Below are positions 9,097-17,374 of a stretch of DNA of 42,540 bases, piece after piece; the first letter of the stretch is position 1; each line of letters begins with the position of its first letter. The notes beneath the pieces are model-generated. The model was given only the letters and a program-made list of their open reading frames with translations, did not search any database and was not told the origin of the DNA. The translations under genes were made by a program, and so were the position numbers. The stretch covers positions 1-42,540 of the forward strand of contig JAFTOU010000024.1 in assembly GCA_017463615.1 (NCBI GenBank). Reading direction: 5' to 3'. Source of the stretch: Alistipes sp. GTDB lineage: Bacteria > Bacteroidota > Bacteroidia > Bacteroidales > Rikenellaceae.

Positions 9097-11127
9097 ATGG
9101 CTAATGACATTCAACTTGCAAAGGCGGCGAATAATATCCGCATCCTTGCAGCATCAATGGTAGAGAAGGCTAAGTCTGGTCATCCGGGAGGAGCTATGGG
9201 CGGTGCTGATTTTGTAAATGTACTCTTTGCAGAGTTCTTGCGTTACGACCCAGATAATATGGGCTACCCTTATCGTGACCGCTTCTTCCTTGACCCTGGT
9301 CATATGTCCCCTATGCTCTACTCCGTACTCGCACTTGCAGGTCACTACACGATGGACGACCTCAAGCAGTTCCGTCAGTGGGGCAGCATCACCCCTGGTC
9401 ACCCAGAGGTAGATGTTATGCGTGGTGTGGAGAACACCTCTGGTCCGCTGGGTCAGGGTCACGCAATGGGACTTGGTGCCGCTATTGCTGAGCGATTTAT
9501 GGTTGCTCGCTTTGGCGAGTGGATGGCTCATAAGACCTATATCTACATCTCTGACGGTGCAGTGCAGGAGGAGGTCTCTCAGGGCGTAGGTCGCATCGCT
9601 GGCAACCTCGGCTTGTCAAACATCATCATGTACTACGACTCTAACAATGTTCAGCTCTCTACAAAGGTAGACGAGGTTGATACTGAGGATGTTGCGATGA
9701 AGTATCGCGCATGGGGCTGGAATGTTATTGAGATTGACGGTACAAGCATCCCAGAGATTCGCGCAGCGCTGACAAAGGCAAACGAGCCTACAGATAAGCC
9801 AACCCTCATCATCGGCACAACCATCATGGGTCGCGGTGCTGTGACTGCTGAGGGTCAGAGCTTTGAGCACATGGTATCTACTCACGGTCAGCCACTCTCT
9901 GCTGCTGGTGCAGATTTCGCTGCAACAATTACAAACCTCGGTGGCGATGCTGAGGAGCCATTCAAGATTTTCAACGAGAGTAAGGTCGTTTACGAGGATC
10001 GCGCAATTATGCTGCGTGCCGATATTGCTGAGCGCAAGAAGGTGGAGGCTGAGTGGCGTGCTGCCAACCCTGCCCTTGCTCGCAAGTTGGATATGTTCCT
10101 CTCTGGCAAGCTGCCTCAGATTGACTATCGCTCAATAGAGATGAAGCCAGATCAGGCTACTCGCGCCGCTTCGGCAACAGTTCTGGGTGTATATGGCGAG
10201 AAGGTGGAGAATATGATTGTTGCCTCTGCCGACCTCTCTAACTCCGATAAGACCGACGGTTTCTTGAAGAAGACCAAGGCGTTCACCAAGGGCGACTTCA
10301 GCGGTAAGTTCTTCCAGGCTGGCGTTTCGGAGTTCACTATGGCTTGTATTATGAACGGTATGGCTCTGCACGGCGGTGTTATCCCCGCTTGCGGCACATT
10401 CTTCGTATTCTCTGACTATATGAAGCCTGTGGTGCGCCTCTCAGCACTGATGCGCCTGCATGTTATCTATATCTGGACACACGACTCCTTCCGCGTTGGC
10501 GAGGATGGTCCTACCCACCAGCCAGTGGAGCAGGAGGCTCAGATTCGCCTTATGGAGCACCTGCACAACCACCAGGGCGAGCGCTCTATGGTTGTCCTCC
10601 GCCCTGCTGATGGCGATGATACTATCGCCGCTTGGAAGATTGCCCTTGAGGAGCAGCGCCCTGTGGCTCTGATTCTCTCTCGCCAGAATATCAAGAACCT
10701 CCCTACCCTGAGCGCTTCTCGCCGCGATGAGGCTATGCAGTGCCAGAAGGGTGCATATATCGTTGTTGATTCTGCAAAGCCAAAGGTTGTTATGATTGCC
10801 TCTGGCTCTGAGGTGGCAACCCTTGTTGAGGGCGCAGAGCTTCTGAAGAAGGAGGGCATCAATGTCCGCGTTGTAGATGTTCCGAGCGAGGGTCTTTTCC
10901 GCGACCAGCCAAAGTCCTACCAGGAGGCTGTTATCCCTTCAGACGCTATCCGCTACGGCATGACATCGGGCCTGCCAGTAACCCTGCTCAGCCTTGTCGG
11001 CTCACTGGAGAATATCCACGGTCTTGACCACTTCGGCCACTCTGCTCCATACAAGGTCCTTGACAAGCAGTTCGGCTACAACGGCGAGACCGTCTACAAC
11101 GAGGTTATGAAGCTGCTGGGTAAGTAA
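9097..11127 (+). CDS. tkt: Transketolase
   Basis: Thiamine-diphosphate enzyme transferring two-carbon units in the non-oxidative pentose phosphate pathway. 676 residues in one chain, with the pyrophosphate domain (GHPGGAMGGADF about 28-39; DPGHMSPMLYSV; GPLGQGHAMGLG), the pyrimidine domain (EFTMACIMNGMALHGG; IWTHDSFRVGEDGPTHQPVE about 460-480) and a C-terminal domain. The metal/ThDP motif usually written GDG is ISDGAVQEE here, with Ser replacing the first Gly, which I believe is usual for the Bacteroidetes group. Codon use indicates high expression. A bidirectional hairpin terminator follows at 11141. Confidence 0.95.
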   Translation: MANDIQLAKAANNIRILAASMVEKAKSGHPGGAMGGADFVNVLFAEFLRYDPDNMGYPYRDRFFLDPGHMSPMLYSVLALAGHYTMDDLKQFRQWGSITPGHPEVDVMRGVENTSGPLGQGHAMGLGAAIAERFMVARFGEWMAHKTYIYISDGAVQEEVSQGVGRIAGNLGLSNIIMYYDSNNVQLSTKVDEVDTEDVAMKYRAWGWNVIEIDGTSIPEIRAALTKANEPTDKPTLIIGTTIMGRGAVTAEGQSFEHMVSTHGQPLSAAGADFAATITNLGGDAEEPFKIFNESKVVYEDRAIMLRADIAERKKVEAEWRAANPALARKLDMFLSGKLPQIDYRSIEMKPDQATRAASATVLGVYGEKVENMIVASADLSNSDKTDGFLKKTKAFTKGDFSGKFFQAGVSEFTMACIMNGMALHGGVIPACGTFFVFSDYMKPVVRLSALMRLHVIYIWTHDSFRVGEDGPTHQPVEQEAQIRLMEHLHNHQGERSMVVLRPADGDDTIAAWKIALEEQRPVALILSRQNIKNLPTLSASRRDEAMQCQKGAYIVVDSAKPKVVMIASGSEVATLVEGAELLKKEGINVRVVDVPSEGLFRDQPKSYQEAVIPSDAIRYGMTSGLPVTLLSLVGSLENIHGLDHFGHSAPYKVLDKQFGYNGETVYNEVMKLLGK

Positions 11128-11140
11128 CACAAACAGCATA

Positions 11141-11176
11141 AACAAAAGGAGCTATCAGTTGATAGCTCCTTTTGTT
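11141..11176. terminator. Bidirectional terminator between tkt and the zinc-ribbon operon
   Basis: A perfect 17-bp stem with a 2-nt loop, with A-rich left and T-rich right shoulders. It sits between the convergent ends of tkt (+) and the small-protein operon (-) and can serve both. Confidence 0.85.
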
Positions 11177-11179
11177 GTA

Positions 11180-11491
11180 TTAAATCTTATCGTACTCTAC
11201 TCCGTGAATTTTTACCGTTCCAGAGCCATCTACTTGCACGAAATGATTGGGCGAGGTCTCAACAAAAATATGACCTCCATTTCTATACGCCTTAAACGAC
11301 TCATCTATTCCAGAAATAGTACGCTCAAGTGTCACACTACCATCAGGTATCATTCCATCGGAGTTAGAACCCATAAATGCGACATTATATGTATCTGCAT
11401 CCATATTTAGCGCCCCTAGCACCTCTGAATCTACTCCATCAAAGCCTGTATCTAACAGACCTTCACCCCCATCAAAATCAAAAAAATCCAT
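11180..11491 (-). CDS. Hypothetical acidic small protein, last gene of the zinc-ribbon operon
   Basis: 103 residues, not recognised. The N-terminus is very acidic and glycine-rich (MDFFDFDGGEGLLDTGFDG). The rest alternates polar and hydrophobic residues in a beta-strand-like pattern (SVTLERTISG, HIFVETSPNHFVQVDGSG, VKIHGVEYDK). It has no cysteine, transmembrane segment or signal peptide. It starts two bases after the stop of the 94-residue gene, so it is co-transcribed. AT-rich codon use contrasts with tkt and the V-ATPase genes. Confidence 0.65.
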   Translation of the reverse strand: MDFFDFDGGEGLLDTGFDGVDSEVLGALNMDADTYNVAFMGSNSDGMIPDGSVTLERTISGIDESFKAYRNGGHIFVETSPNHFVQVDGSGTVKIHGVEYDKI

Positions 11492-11493
11492 AT

Positions 11494-11778
11494 CTACTTT
11501 ACTTTAGGGAAATATCTAACCCATTCATTACAACAACTTGGATTAGGGCACTTAAACTTGTATTCTACTGAACCATCTCCCGAATCCGCTAAAAGACTAC
11601 CGGCTTTTTTACCAAGCCATAAACCAGCTGCTACGCCTAATGGACCAGCTACTAGACCGCCAACAAGAGCACCATATCCTGCGCCAATGCCATCTGCAAT
11701 CTCTTTACCATCATTTCTGTACCCTACCACATTGGCACGCCCACACTTTGGGCAATCCGAAATTCTTGTTTCTGCCAT
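11494..11778 (-). CDS. Small protein: zinc knuckles split by a glycine-zipper membrane-like segment
   Basis: 94 residues, family not recognised. The N-terminal knuckle CPKC (C9, C12) and a C-terminal C77-x4-C82/C83 in CPNPSCCNEW could together bind one zinc. Between them, residues about 28-64 are Gly/Ala/Leu-rich with GxxxG-like spacing (IGAGYGALVGGLVAGPLGVA), like glycine-zipper membrane hairpins. An insertion between two knuckles recurs in the next two genes upstream. It is second to last in the leftward operon. Confidence 0.7.
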   Translation of the reverse strand: MAETRISDCPKCGRANVVGYRNDGKEIADGIGAGYGALVGGLVAGPLGVAAGLWLGKKAGSLLADSGDGSVEYKFKCPNPSCCNEWVRYFPKVK

Positions 11779-11796
11779 AACTTTAAGTTTTATTGG

Positions 11797-12027
11797 TTAT
11801 AAAATATCATCAAATGCTACTATATCAAACACATCGTGTAGACTATGCTCCTCTACTTGAATGTAACCACATTCCACACACTTCATCTTAAAAAACATAC
11901 CCATCCCTAGAGGAACTCCACCTCCCACAAAGTGCGTTAAAGAACATATTATCAACCTATCATCTACATTCATAGGTACAGCTTTTATTTTCTCTGAGCC
12001 GCACTGTCTACAGTGAAAATCTTTCAT
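11797..12027 (-). CDS. Small zinc-ribbon protein with Gly-rich hydrophobic insert
   Basis: 76 residues, family not recognised. Two CxxC knuckles (CRQC at 6-9 and CVEC at 50-53) form a likely zinc ribbon. They are separated by a hydrophobic, Gly-rich stretch (about 26-48, including FVGGGVPLGMGMFFKM) that may be membrane-associated or a beta hairpin. The C-terminus is acidic. It lies 19 bp upstream of the 94-residue gene and 11 bp downstream of the 134-residue gene. Confidence 0.7.
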   Translation of the reverse strand: MKDFHCRQCGSEKIKAVPMNVDDRLIICSLTHFVGGGVPLGMGMFFKMKCVECGYIQVEEHSLHDVFDIVAFDDIL

Positions 12028-12037
12028 ATATAAACTA

Positions 12038-12442
12038 TTATTTATACTCTTTGCTCTTAATTTGAATATATGTGAATTCTTTTTTTGTCATAAAACCACA
12101 ATTAGGACATTCAATATCGTATATGTAAGGTTTTGTTGGATTGGCTTTAACCTGTTCCTCTAGTTCTATTAGTTCTATATAATCATTAAGAGGCGAGAAT
12201 GGGAGGATTGTTAGCAAATTATAAAAACTACAACTCCGAATATGCTCTAAATTCAGATAAGCCCTACGAATTTGTGCACCACATTTGGGACAAATACTCT
12301 GAATTCTAAAAAAATTTCTTTTTTTAGGATTCTTAGATAATTTATAAATCAATCCAACTATAGAAGCCATAACACTTATAATATCAATTATCAACAAGTA
12401 AATAGGCGCAAAAAATACGCGGGCAAATCCATCTGCTTTCAA
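12038..12442 (-). CDS. Membrane-anchored zinc-ribbon protein, first gene of operon; TTG start probable
   Basis: 134 residues if started at the TTG at 12442, family not recognised. Residues about 9-35 form one hydrophobic helix followed by a basic stretch (KLSKNPKKR), suggesting an anchor with its domain inside the cell. Two knuckles, CPKC (51-54) and CPNC (112-115), are separated by about 57 residues. The frame closes upstream at a TAG four codons before the TTG. The first in-frame ATG is codon 25 (12370) and would cut off most of the membrane helix. The TTG lies inside an inverted repeat, so the 5' end may be sequestered in RNA structure or altered by an element insertion. Confidence 0.6.
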   Translation of the reverse strand: MKADGFARVFFAPIYLLIIDIISVMASIVGLIYKLSKNPKKRNFFRIQSICPKCGAQIRRAYLNLEHIRSCSFYNLLTILPFSPLNDYIELIELEEQVKANPTKPYIYDIECPNCGFMTKKEFTYIQIKSKEYK

Positions 12443-12547
12443 GGTCTTAGACTACCCACACAACAAGATGAAGAAATGCCCGCGTAAGCAACGCGAGCAT
12501 TAACTCTAATCCTTGTTGTGTTCAAAAGTGTCTAAGTTTTGAAAGCA
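12434..12547. repeat. Inverted-repeat element (114 bp) overlapping the start of the zinc-ribbon operon
   Basis: The ends match as inverted repeats (TGCTTTCAA on both, then CTTAGAC after 2-3 nt). Inner arms CACAACAAG and CTTGTTGTG pair, and the tip forms a further stem TGCCCGCG/CGCGAGCA with one mismatch. It may be a MITE-like element or the structured leader of the operon. No target duplication is visible. Confidence 0.6.
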
Positions 12548-12643
12548 AGAAAAAAAGCTAATGCTAATTAGTATGTATTTTTAGCTATCTAAGCATAAAC
12601 CCAAATAGCTTCTAATATTTGACAATCTTACCAAATACTAACG

Positions 12644-12674
12644 CAAATATAGCAATAAATTTAATTCCTTCAAA
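12644..12674 (-). promoter_or_regulatory. Promoter of the zinc-ribbon operon
   Basis: On the minus strand TTTG (12674-12671), a 19-base spacer and TATATTTG (12651-12644) match the Bacteroidetes consensus. Transcription would start near 12637 and give a leader of about 195 nt that includes the inverted repeat at 12434-12547. Confidence 0.65.
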
Positions 12675-12700
12675 GAAAATAGAGTATAATTGATGTTTAT

Positions 12701-12744
12701 TTTATCAAGAAAGTGTGCCATATCTGACACACTTTCTTGATAAA
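12701..12744. repeat. Perfect 17-bp inverted repeat hairpin
   Basis: Arms 12701-12717 and 12728-12744 are exactly complementary, around a 10-nt loop. No T run follows on either strand, so it is not a standard terminator. It lies just upstream of the zinc-ribbon operon promoter. Confidence 0.8.
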
Positions 12745-12761
12745 TAATATTACTTGCCTGT

Positions 12762-12848
12762 CTGACACATACGGACGATGACTCCTGGGGCGAGTTGCTC
12801 GGCTTTGCCGTTTCGCCAGATGACTGGGGGGGGGTATTTTATCGTCAG
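12762..12848. repeat. Weak imperfect palindrome with a G9 run
   Basis: CTGAC at 12762 and GTCAG at 12844 bound an imperfect palindrome whose core is GGCGA...TCGCC with an inner CGG/CCG. A run of nine G lies in the right arm. Pairing is interrupted, so this is less certain than its neighbours. Confidence 0.4.
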
Positions 12849-12849
12849 A

Positions 12850-12947
12850 GTGGTGCAATTACGGCATATCGTGAAAAATCCCCGGATGGGACATACTGAG
12901 CGTATTTCCCATTCGGGGAGTTAAGGGATATGCCGCAATTGCGGCAC
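12850..12947. repeat. 98-bp imperfect palindrome with shared hairpin core (copy A)
   Basis: The outer arms read GTGGTGCAATTACGGCATATC against GTGCCGCAATTGCGGCATATC when the right side is reverse-complemented. The core hairpin 12880-12918 (CCCCGGATGGG ... CCCATTCGGGG) has the same loop region as the copies at 12991 and 21045. Confidence 0.7.
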
Positions 12948-12960
12948 TATCACGCGAAAA

Positions 12961-13573
<613 letters not shown>

Positions 13574-13589
13574 TTATAAATTTTGTTTG

Positions 13590-15425
13590 TTAATTGTTTT
13601 CGTTTTTAAGTGGCTTGAACTCGCGTGTGGTCATCTCAAAGCCTGCATTCTTGAAGAACTCCACAAATGTCAGACGCATAGGGTGAACAAACGACGAGAT
13701 ACAAGACATAAAGAGGTTGATAGCGTGTCCGATAAGCAGAATTACCGAAGCGCCGAGAATCTGGAACACCGTACCGACTGTAAAGCTCTCAAAGCCTGCA
13801 TCCAGACCAGTGATACCGAGTGCGAGGTTATTGAACACCTGCGCCAGCACACCGCCAGACAGACCGATAGCGAACAGACGGATATAGGAGAGCACATCCG
13901 AGAGCAGACCAGCTATATTATTATAGGTATCCCACAATCCTGAGCCGAAGTTCGCGAAGATATTGAAGCTCGGACGATTGAGCAGCAACATCAGCACAAG
14001 AGCCACGCCGGCCGAAGCAAGGTATGCAGGCGAAGAGAGCGAATACCACTCAATGCCAGCCATACCGCCCACTGCAGCAAGGCAAGTGCTGAGAATCATC
14101 AAGAACCAGCCGATAGAGCCCAGAGCATTCTTTACGCCAAAGGTGTAGCAGGTATAGCCGATATTGATAGCCATACCTATCATTATCTGGATGATACCGA
14201 TAACCATTGAGATTGTAAAGAAGTCGTTCTGGAAGTCCAAGAATGGGAACCAGTTAAGAGCTGGAAGCACCGATGGAATGCTCACACCGAAAACTCCGCC
14301 CGTATAGAAGCCGAACAGAGCCGACGCTCCACCGCAAAGCATAGTCAGCTTAGATGCAGTCTTGAGGCTCTTACCACCCTTGAAGAAGAGGGCAAGACCT
14401 GCCAAGAAGAGGATTGAACCGTAACCCACATCGTTAAGACAGATTGCGAAGAAGAGCATATAGAACGGTGCAAAGATAGGAGTCAAGTCCACAGTACCGT
14501 ACTTCGGCAGCGCATAGAGCGAGCCGATAAGCTCAAAGAGGCGAGCGAAGCTATTGTTCTTCAGCTTCACCGGTGTATCATCCTCCGGAGTTGGTTTACT
14601 CTTCAGATAGACCGTATTTGGAGAGGCCTCAAGCAGTGCATCTACCTTATCGGCATTTGCCTCCTCAGCCCAACCCTCAAGCACAAGCAGCAGACCCTCT
14701 GCAGCCTGCTCGGCAGTTGAAGAGATGCGGACATTCTGCAACTGAGTCTTCAGCGCTGCAAGCTCTGCCTCAATAACTGCACGATGTGCTGCGCAAGCGA
14801 CAATAGTCTGCTCTGCGCTATCAATACGGCTCTGAGCAGCAGCTACAGCGGCACGCAGTGATGCAAGGCTCATAGTTGGCGCCTTAAGCTCCTGAGCGTC
14901 AATGTCTATCTGCTCTGTACCATCGCCAATGATGACAAAGCGTGCGAAGTTATCAGCATCGCTAACAAGCGAGAGGTTATACTTCTCGCCCCACTCCTCA
15001 GCACCCTTGCTGTAGGTGCTTGTAGAGGTCACGAAGTAGCGGATAACCACGCCAGCCTTTGCAAGAGCGGCGATATGGTCAGTGTCAAAGTCGCCCCAAG
15101 CGCTCCACTCCTCAACACTCTTCTCAAGGCGAGCGATATCACTCTTAGCAGCGGTGATAGCTGCCTGAGCCTCCGAGTAAGCCTCAAAAGCAGATGCAGC
15201 CTCAACAGTAGCATCACTCTTGCGACCCTCTGCAGTCAGAGCATCAATAGCGGCAAGTGCCTTAGTGCGAGCCTCAATATCAATCAGCAGATTGCGATCT
15301 GCCTCTGATGGCTCCCAACCTGAGGTGGTAATATCGACCATACCAGTCTGGCGCAATGACTCAATGAATCGGTCGCGCTCTGGTGCAAAGAGGACGATAT
15401 TGTATTTCATCATTTTAACTATCAT
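13590..15425 (-). CDS. ntpI: V-type ATP synthase subunit I (stator, a-subunit)
   Basis: Membrane stator subunit forming the ion path with K. The 611-residue protein has a long N-terminal cytoplasmic arm with coiled-coil segments (about 60-270) and a C-terminal membrane domain from about 320 with about seven to eight helices (FAPFYMLFFAICLNDVGYGS; IRLFAIGLSGGVLAQVFNNL; FMSCISSFVHPMRLTFVEFF). The conserved arginine region is IRLFAIGLSG. It starts within the stop codon of subunit D (ATGA overlap). Confidence 0.93.
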   Translation of the reverse strand: MIVKMMKYNIVLFAPERDRFIESLRQTGMVDITTSGWEPSEADRNLLIDIEARTKALAAIDALTAEGRKSDATVEAASAFEAYSEAQAAITAAKSDIARLEKSVEEWSAWGDFDTDHIAALAKAGVVIRYFVTSTSTYSKGAEEWGEKYNLSLVSDADNFARFVIIGDGTEQIDIDAQELKAPTMSLASLRAAVAAAQSRIDSAEQTIVACAAHRAVIEAELAALKTQLQNVRISSTAEQAAEGLLLVLEGWAEEANADKVDALLEASPNTVYLKSKPTPEDDTPVKLKNNSFARLFELIGSLYALPKYGTVDLTPIFAPFYMLFFAICLNDVGYGSILFLAGLALFFKGGKSLKTASKLTMLCGGASALFGFYTGGVFGVSIPSVLPALNWFPFLDFQNDFFTISMVIGIIQIMIGMAINIGYTCYTFGVKNALGSIGWFLMILSTCLAAVGGMAGIEWYSLSSPAYLASAGVALVLMLLLNRPSFNIFANFGSGLWDTYNNIAGLLSDVLSYIRLFAIGLSGGVLAQVFNNLALGITGLDAGFESFTVGTVFQILGASVILLIGHAINLFMSCISSFVHPMRLTFVEFFKNAGFEMTTREFKPLKNENN

Positions 15426-16039
15426 ACACCTCTGCCCTCCTCGGCAGTAGCCTGCTGTTGCTGGCGAGTTTTAACAATCTTCTGTGCCGACTTACTGAGG
15501 TTCTCCTCGTCCTCCATAAATCGTTTGATTTTACGTATGGCATCCTCATATCCAGGTATCTGTACCTTTTCATAGAGGTTTACCTTCTGAGTAGTCTTGC
15601 GGCGTGCGTAGTCCAACAGCTCCATCTGGCGGGTATATACAGCGGACTGAATACCCAGCGTAGCAATCTTCTTGAGCAGTGCCAATCCGTCGCTATACCA
15701 AGCTGGAGAGGAGAAGATATCAAACGGTTTCTCGTCAAAGATAACATCTCCCAACTGCGGAATACGAACTCCCGCGATTTTCTGTGTCGTAAGCTCGACA
15801 TCCGAAATCTTGAGTAGTGTACAATCAAACTCTCCCCACAGCGATACCATATAGTCGTACTGCGCAACAAGGGCGTCGTACTGACTGCGGTACTCTGCGG
15901 CTGAGTCCTTCGCTCGCTTTACCTCAAGGCGCAGGGCAGACTCCTTACTCTTGATAGTCGGGAGTGCCTTCTGGCGCATCTTAAGCTGCTTACCAAGCTC
16001 GCCAAGCGAAGTCTTATTATATTGAAATTTGATTGCCAT
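15422..16039 (-). CDS. ntpD: V-type ATP synthase subunit D (central rotor shaft)
   Basis: Central-stalk shaft subunit, 205 residues, almost all helical. The N-terminal FQYNKTSLGELGKQLKMRQKAL and C-terminal RRKTTQKVNLYEKVQIPGYE match the D family, in which the two terminal helices form the coiled-coil shaft inside the A3B3 ring. It follows subunit B by 6 bp and overlaps subunit I. Confidence 0.92.
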   Translation of the reverse strand: MAIKFQYNKTSLGELGKQLKMRQKALPTIKSKESALRLEVKRAKDSAAEYRSQYDALVAQYDYMVSLWGEFDCTLLKISDVELTTQKIAGVRIPQLGDVIFDEKPFDIFSSPAWYSDGLALLKKIATLGIQSAVYTRQMELLDYARRKTTQKVNLYEKVQIPGYEDAIRKIKRFMEDEENLSKSAQKIVKTRQQQQATAEEGRGV

Positions 16040-16045
16040 CAGTTA

Positions 16046-17365
16046 TTATGCTTTCCAATATTTAGCAATGAGTTCTGCCTTGATTGCAACCTCCTCCTTT
16101 GAGAAATACTCTGCAAAGAGTGCCCAAGCGGTGTCAAGCATCTCGGTGATGTCAATATTTACATCAATAGCAAGCAACTTCTCTGAGTAGTCGCGCGCAA
16201 ACTTAAGTGCACGCTCGTCGTAGTCAGACAAATCAAAACCGTTCTCCAACTTAGTCTTTGCGTTAGCAGCATCTGCATAGAGGCGCACGCAGGCGTTCAT
16301 AACCTGTGGGTGGTCCTCGCGGGTCTTCTTACCGATAACCAGCTGCTTGAGTCGTGACAGTGAACGGAATGGGTCAATGATAACCTTACCGGTATCAGAG
16401 TCGTTACGCAAAAAGAGCTGACCCTCGGTGATATAACCGGTATTATCCGGAATAGCGTGAGTAATATCGCCACCAGAGAGGGTTGTAACGGCAATGATAG
16501 TGATTGAACCACCATTTGGAAGCTGTACGGCCTTCTCGTAAATCTTTGCAAGGTCAGAGTAGAGTGAACCTGGCATAGAGTCCTTAGATGGAATCTGGTC
16601 CATACGGTTAGATACGATAGCCAGCGCATCGGCATAGAGGGTCATATCTGTAAGCAGAACAAGCACCTTCTCGCCCTTATCTACTGCGAAGTACTCAGCT
16701 GCAGTAAGAGCCATATCTGGCACAAGCAGACGCTCTACTGGTGGGTTCTCGGTAGTATTTACGAAAGATACGATACGGTCAAGGGCACCTGCATTTTCAA
16801 ACACCTGCTTGAAGTAGAGGAAGTCGTCGTTTGTAAGACCCATACCGCCGAGGATAATCTTATCTGCCTTAGCACGCAGAGCCACATTTGCCATAACGGC
16901 GTTGTATGGCTGGTCAGGGTCTGCGAAGAATGGAATCTTCTGACCTGTTACGATGGTGTTGTTAAGGTCGATACCTGCGATACCTGTAGCGATAAGCTCA
17001 GATGGCTGCAGACGCTTGAATGGGTTTACTGTAGGACCTCCAATCTCGCGTGCCTCACCCTCAAGCTGCTCACCACCCTCAAGTGGCTCGCCGTATGCGT
17101 TGAAGAAGCGACCTGCAAGGTTGTCCGAAACCTTCAACTTTGGTGGCTCACCGTGGAATACCACCTCAGAGTTTGTAGCAAGACCCTCAGTACCAGCAAA
17201 TACCTGGAGGGTTACATTCTCGCCCATAATCTTTACTACCTGTGCAAGCTTTCCGCCCACGGTAGCAAGCTCGTCATTACCTACGCCAGTTGCACGAAGT
17301 GTAACGGTAGCCTTGGTAATATTGTCGATTTTTGTATAAATCTTCTGAAATGCTCGTGTTGTCAT
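16046..17365 (-). CDS. ntpB: V-type ATP synthase subunit B (non-catalytic)
   Basis: Nucleotide-binding-fold, non-catalytic subunit of the A3B3 head. 439 residues. It lacks a proper P-loop (IPFFADPDQPYNAVMANVAL at the corresponding place) but has the B-type motifs LVLLTDMTLYADALAIVSNRM and the conserved MPGSLYSDLAKIYEKA. The N-terminal beta barrel spans about 1-75. It sits between A (9 bp upstream) and D. Confidence 0.95.
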   Translation of the reverse strand: MTTRAFQKIYTKIDNITKATVTLRATGVGNDELATVGGKLAQVVKIMGENVTLQVFAGTEGLATNSEVVFHGEPPKLKVSDNLAGRFFNAYGEPLEGGEQLEGEAREIGGPTVNPFKRLQPSELIATGIAGIDLNNTIVTGQKIPFFADPDQPYNAVMANVALRAKADKIILGGMGLTNDDFLYFKQVFENAGALDRIVSFVNTTENPPVERLLVPDMALTAAEYFAVDKGEKVLVLLTDMTLYADALAIVSNRMDQIPSKDSMPGSLYSDLAKIYEKAVQLPNGGSITIIAVTTLSGGDITHAIPDNTGYITEGQLFLRNDSDTGKVIIDPFRSLSRLKQLVIGKKTREDHPQVMNACVRLYADAANAKTKLENGFDLSDYDERALKFARDYSEKLLAIDVNIDITEMLDTAWALFAEYFSKEEVAIKAELIAKYWKA

Positions 17366-17374
17366 AGTACCAAT

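Noticed and set aside
9616-9885. Small frame antisense to transketolase
   Set aside because: Shadow with no supporting start signal.
12038-12370. Start of the first zinc-ribbon gene at the ATG 12370
   Set aside because: It would remove most of the only membrane helix and leave a poor N-terminus. Kept as the alternative, not the main call.
12434-12547. Resemblance of TTGCTTTCAAAACTTAG to Bacteroides type II CRISPR repeats, suggesting a tracrRNA or degenerate repeat
   Set aside because: The likeness is from memory and partial. There is only one inverted pair, no spacer periodicity and no cas gene in the window.
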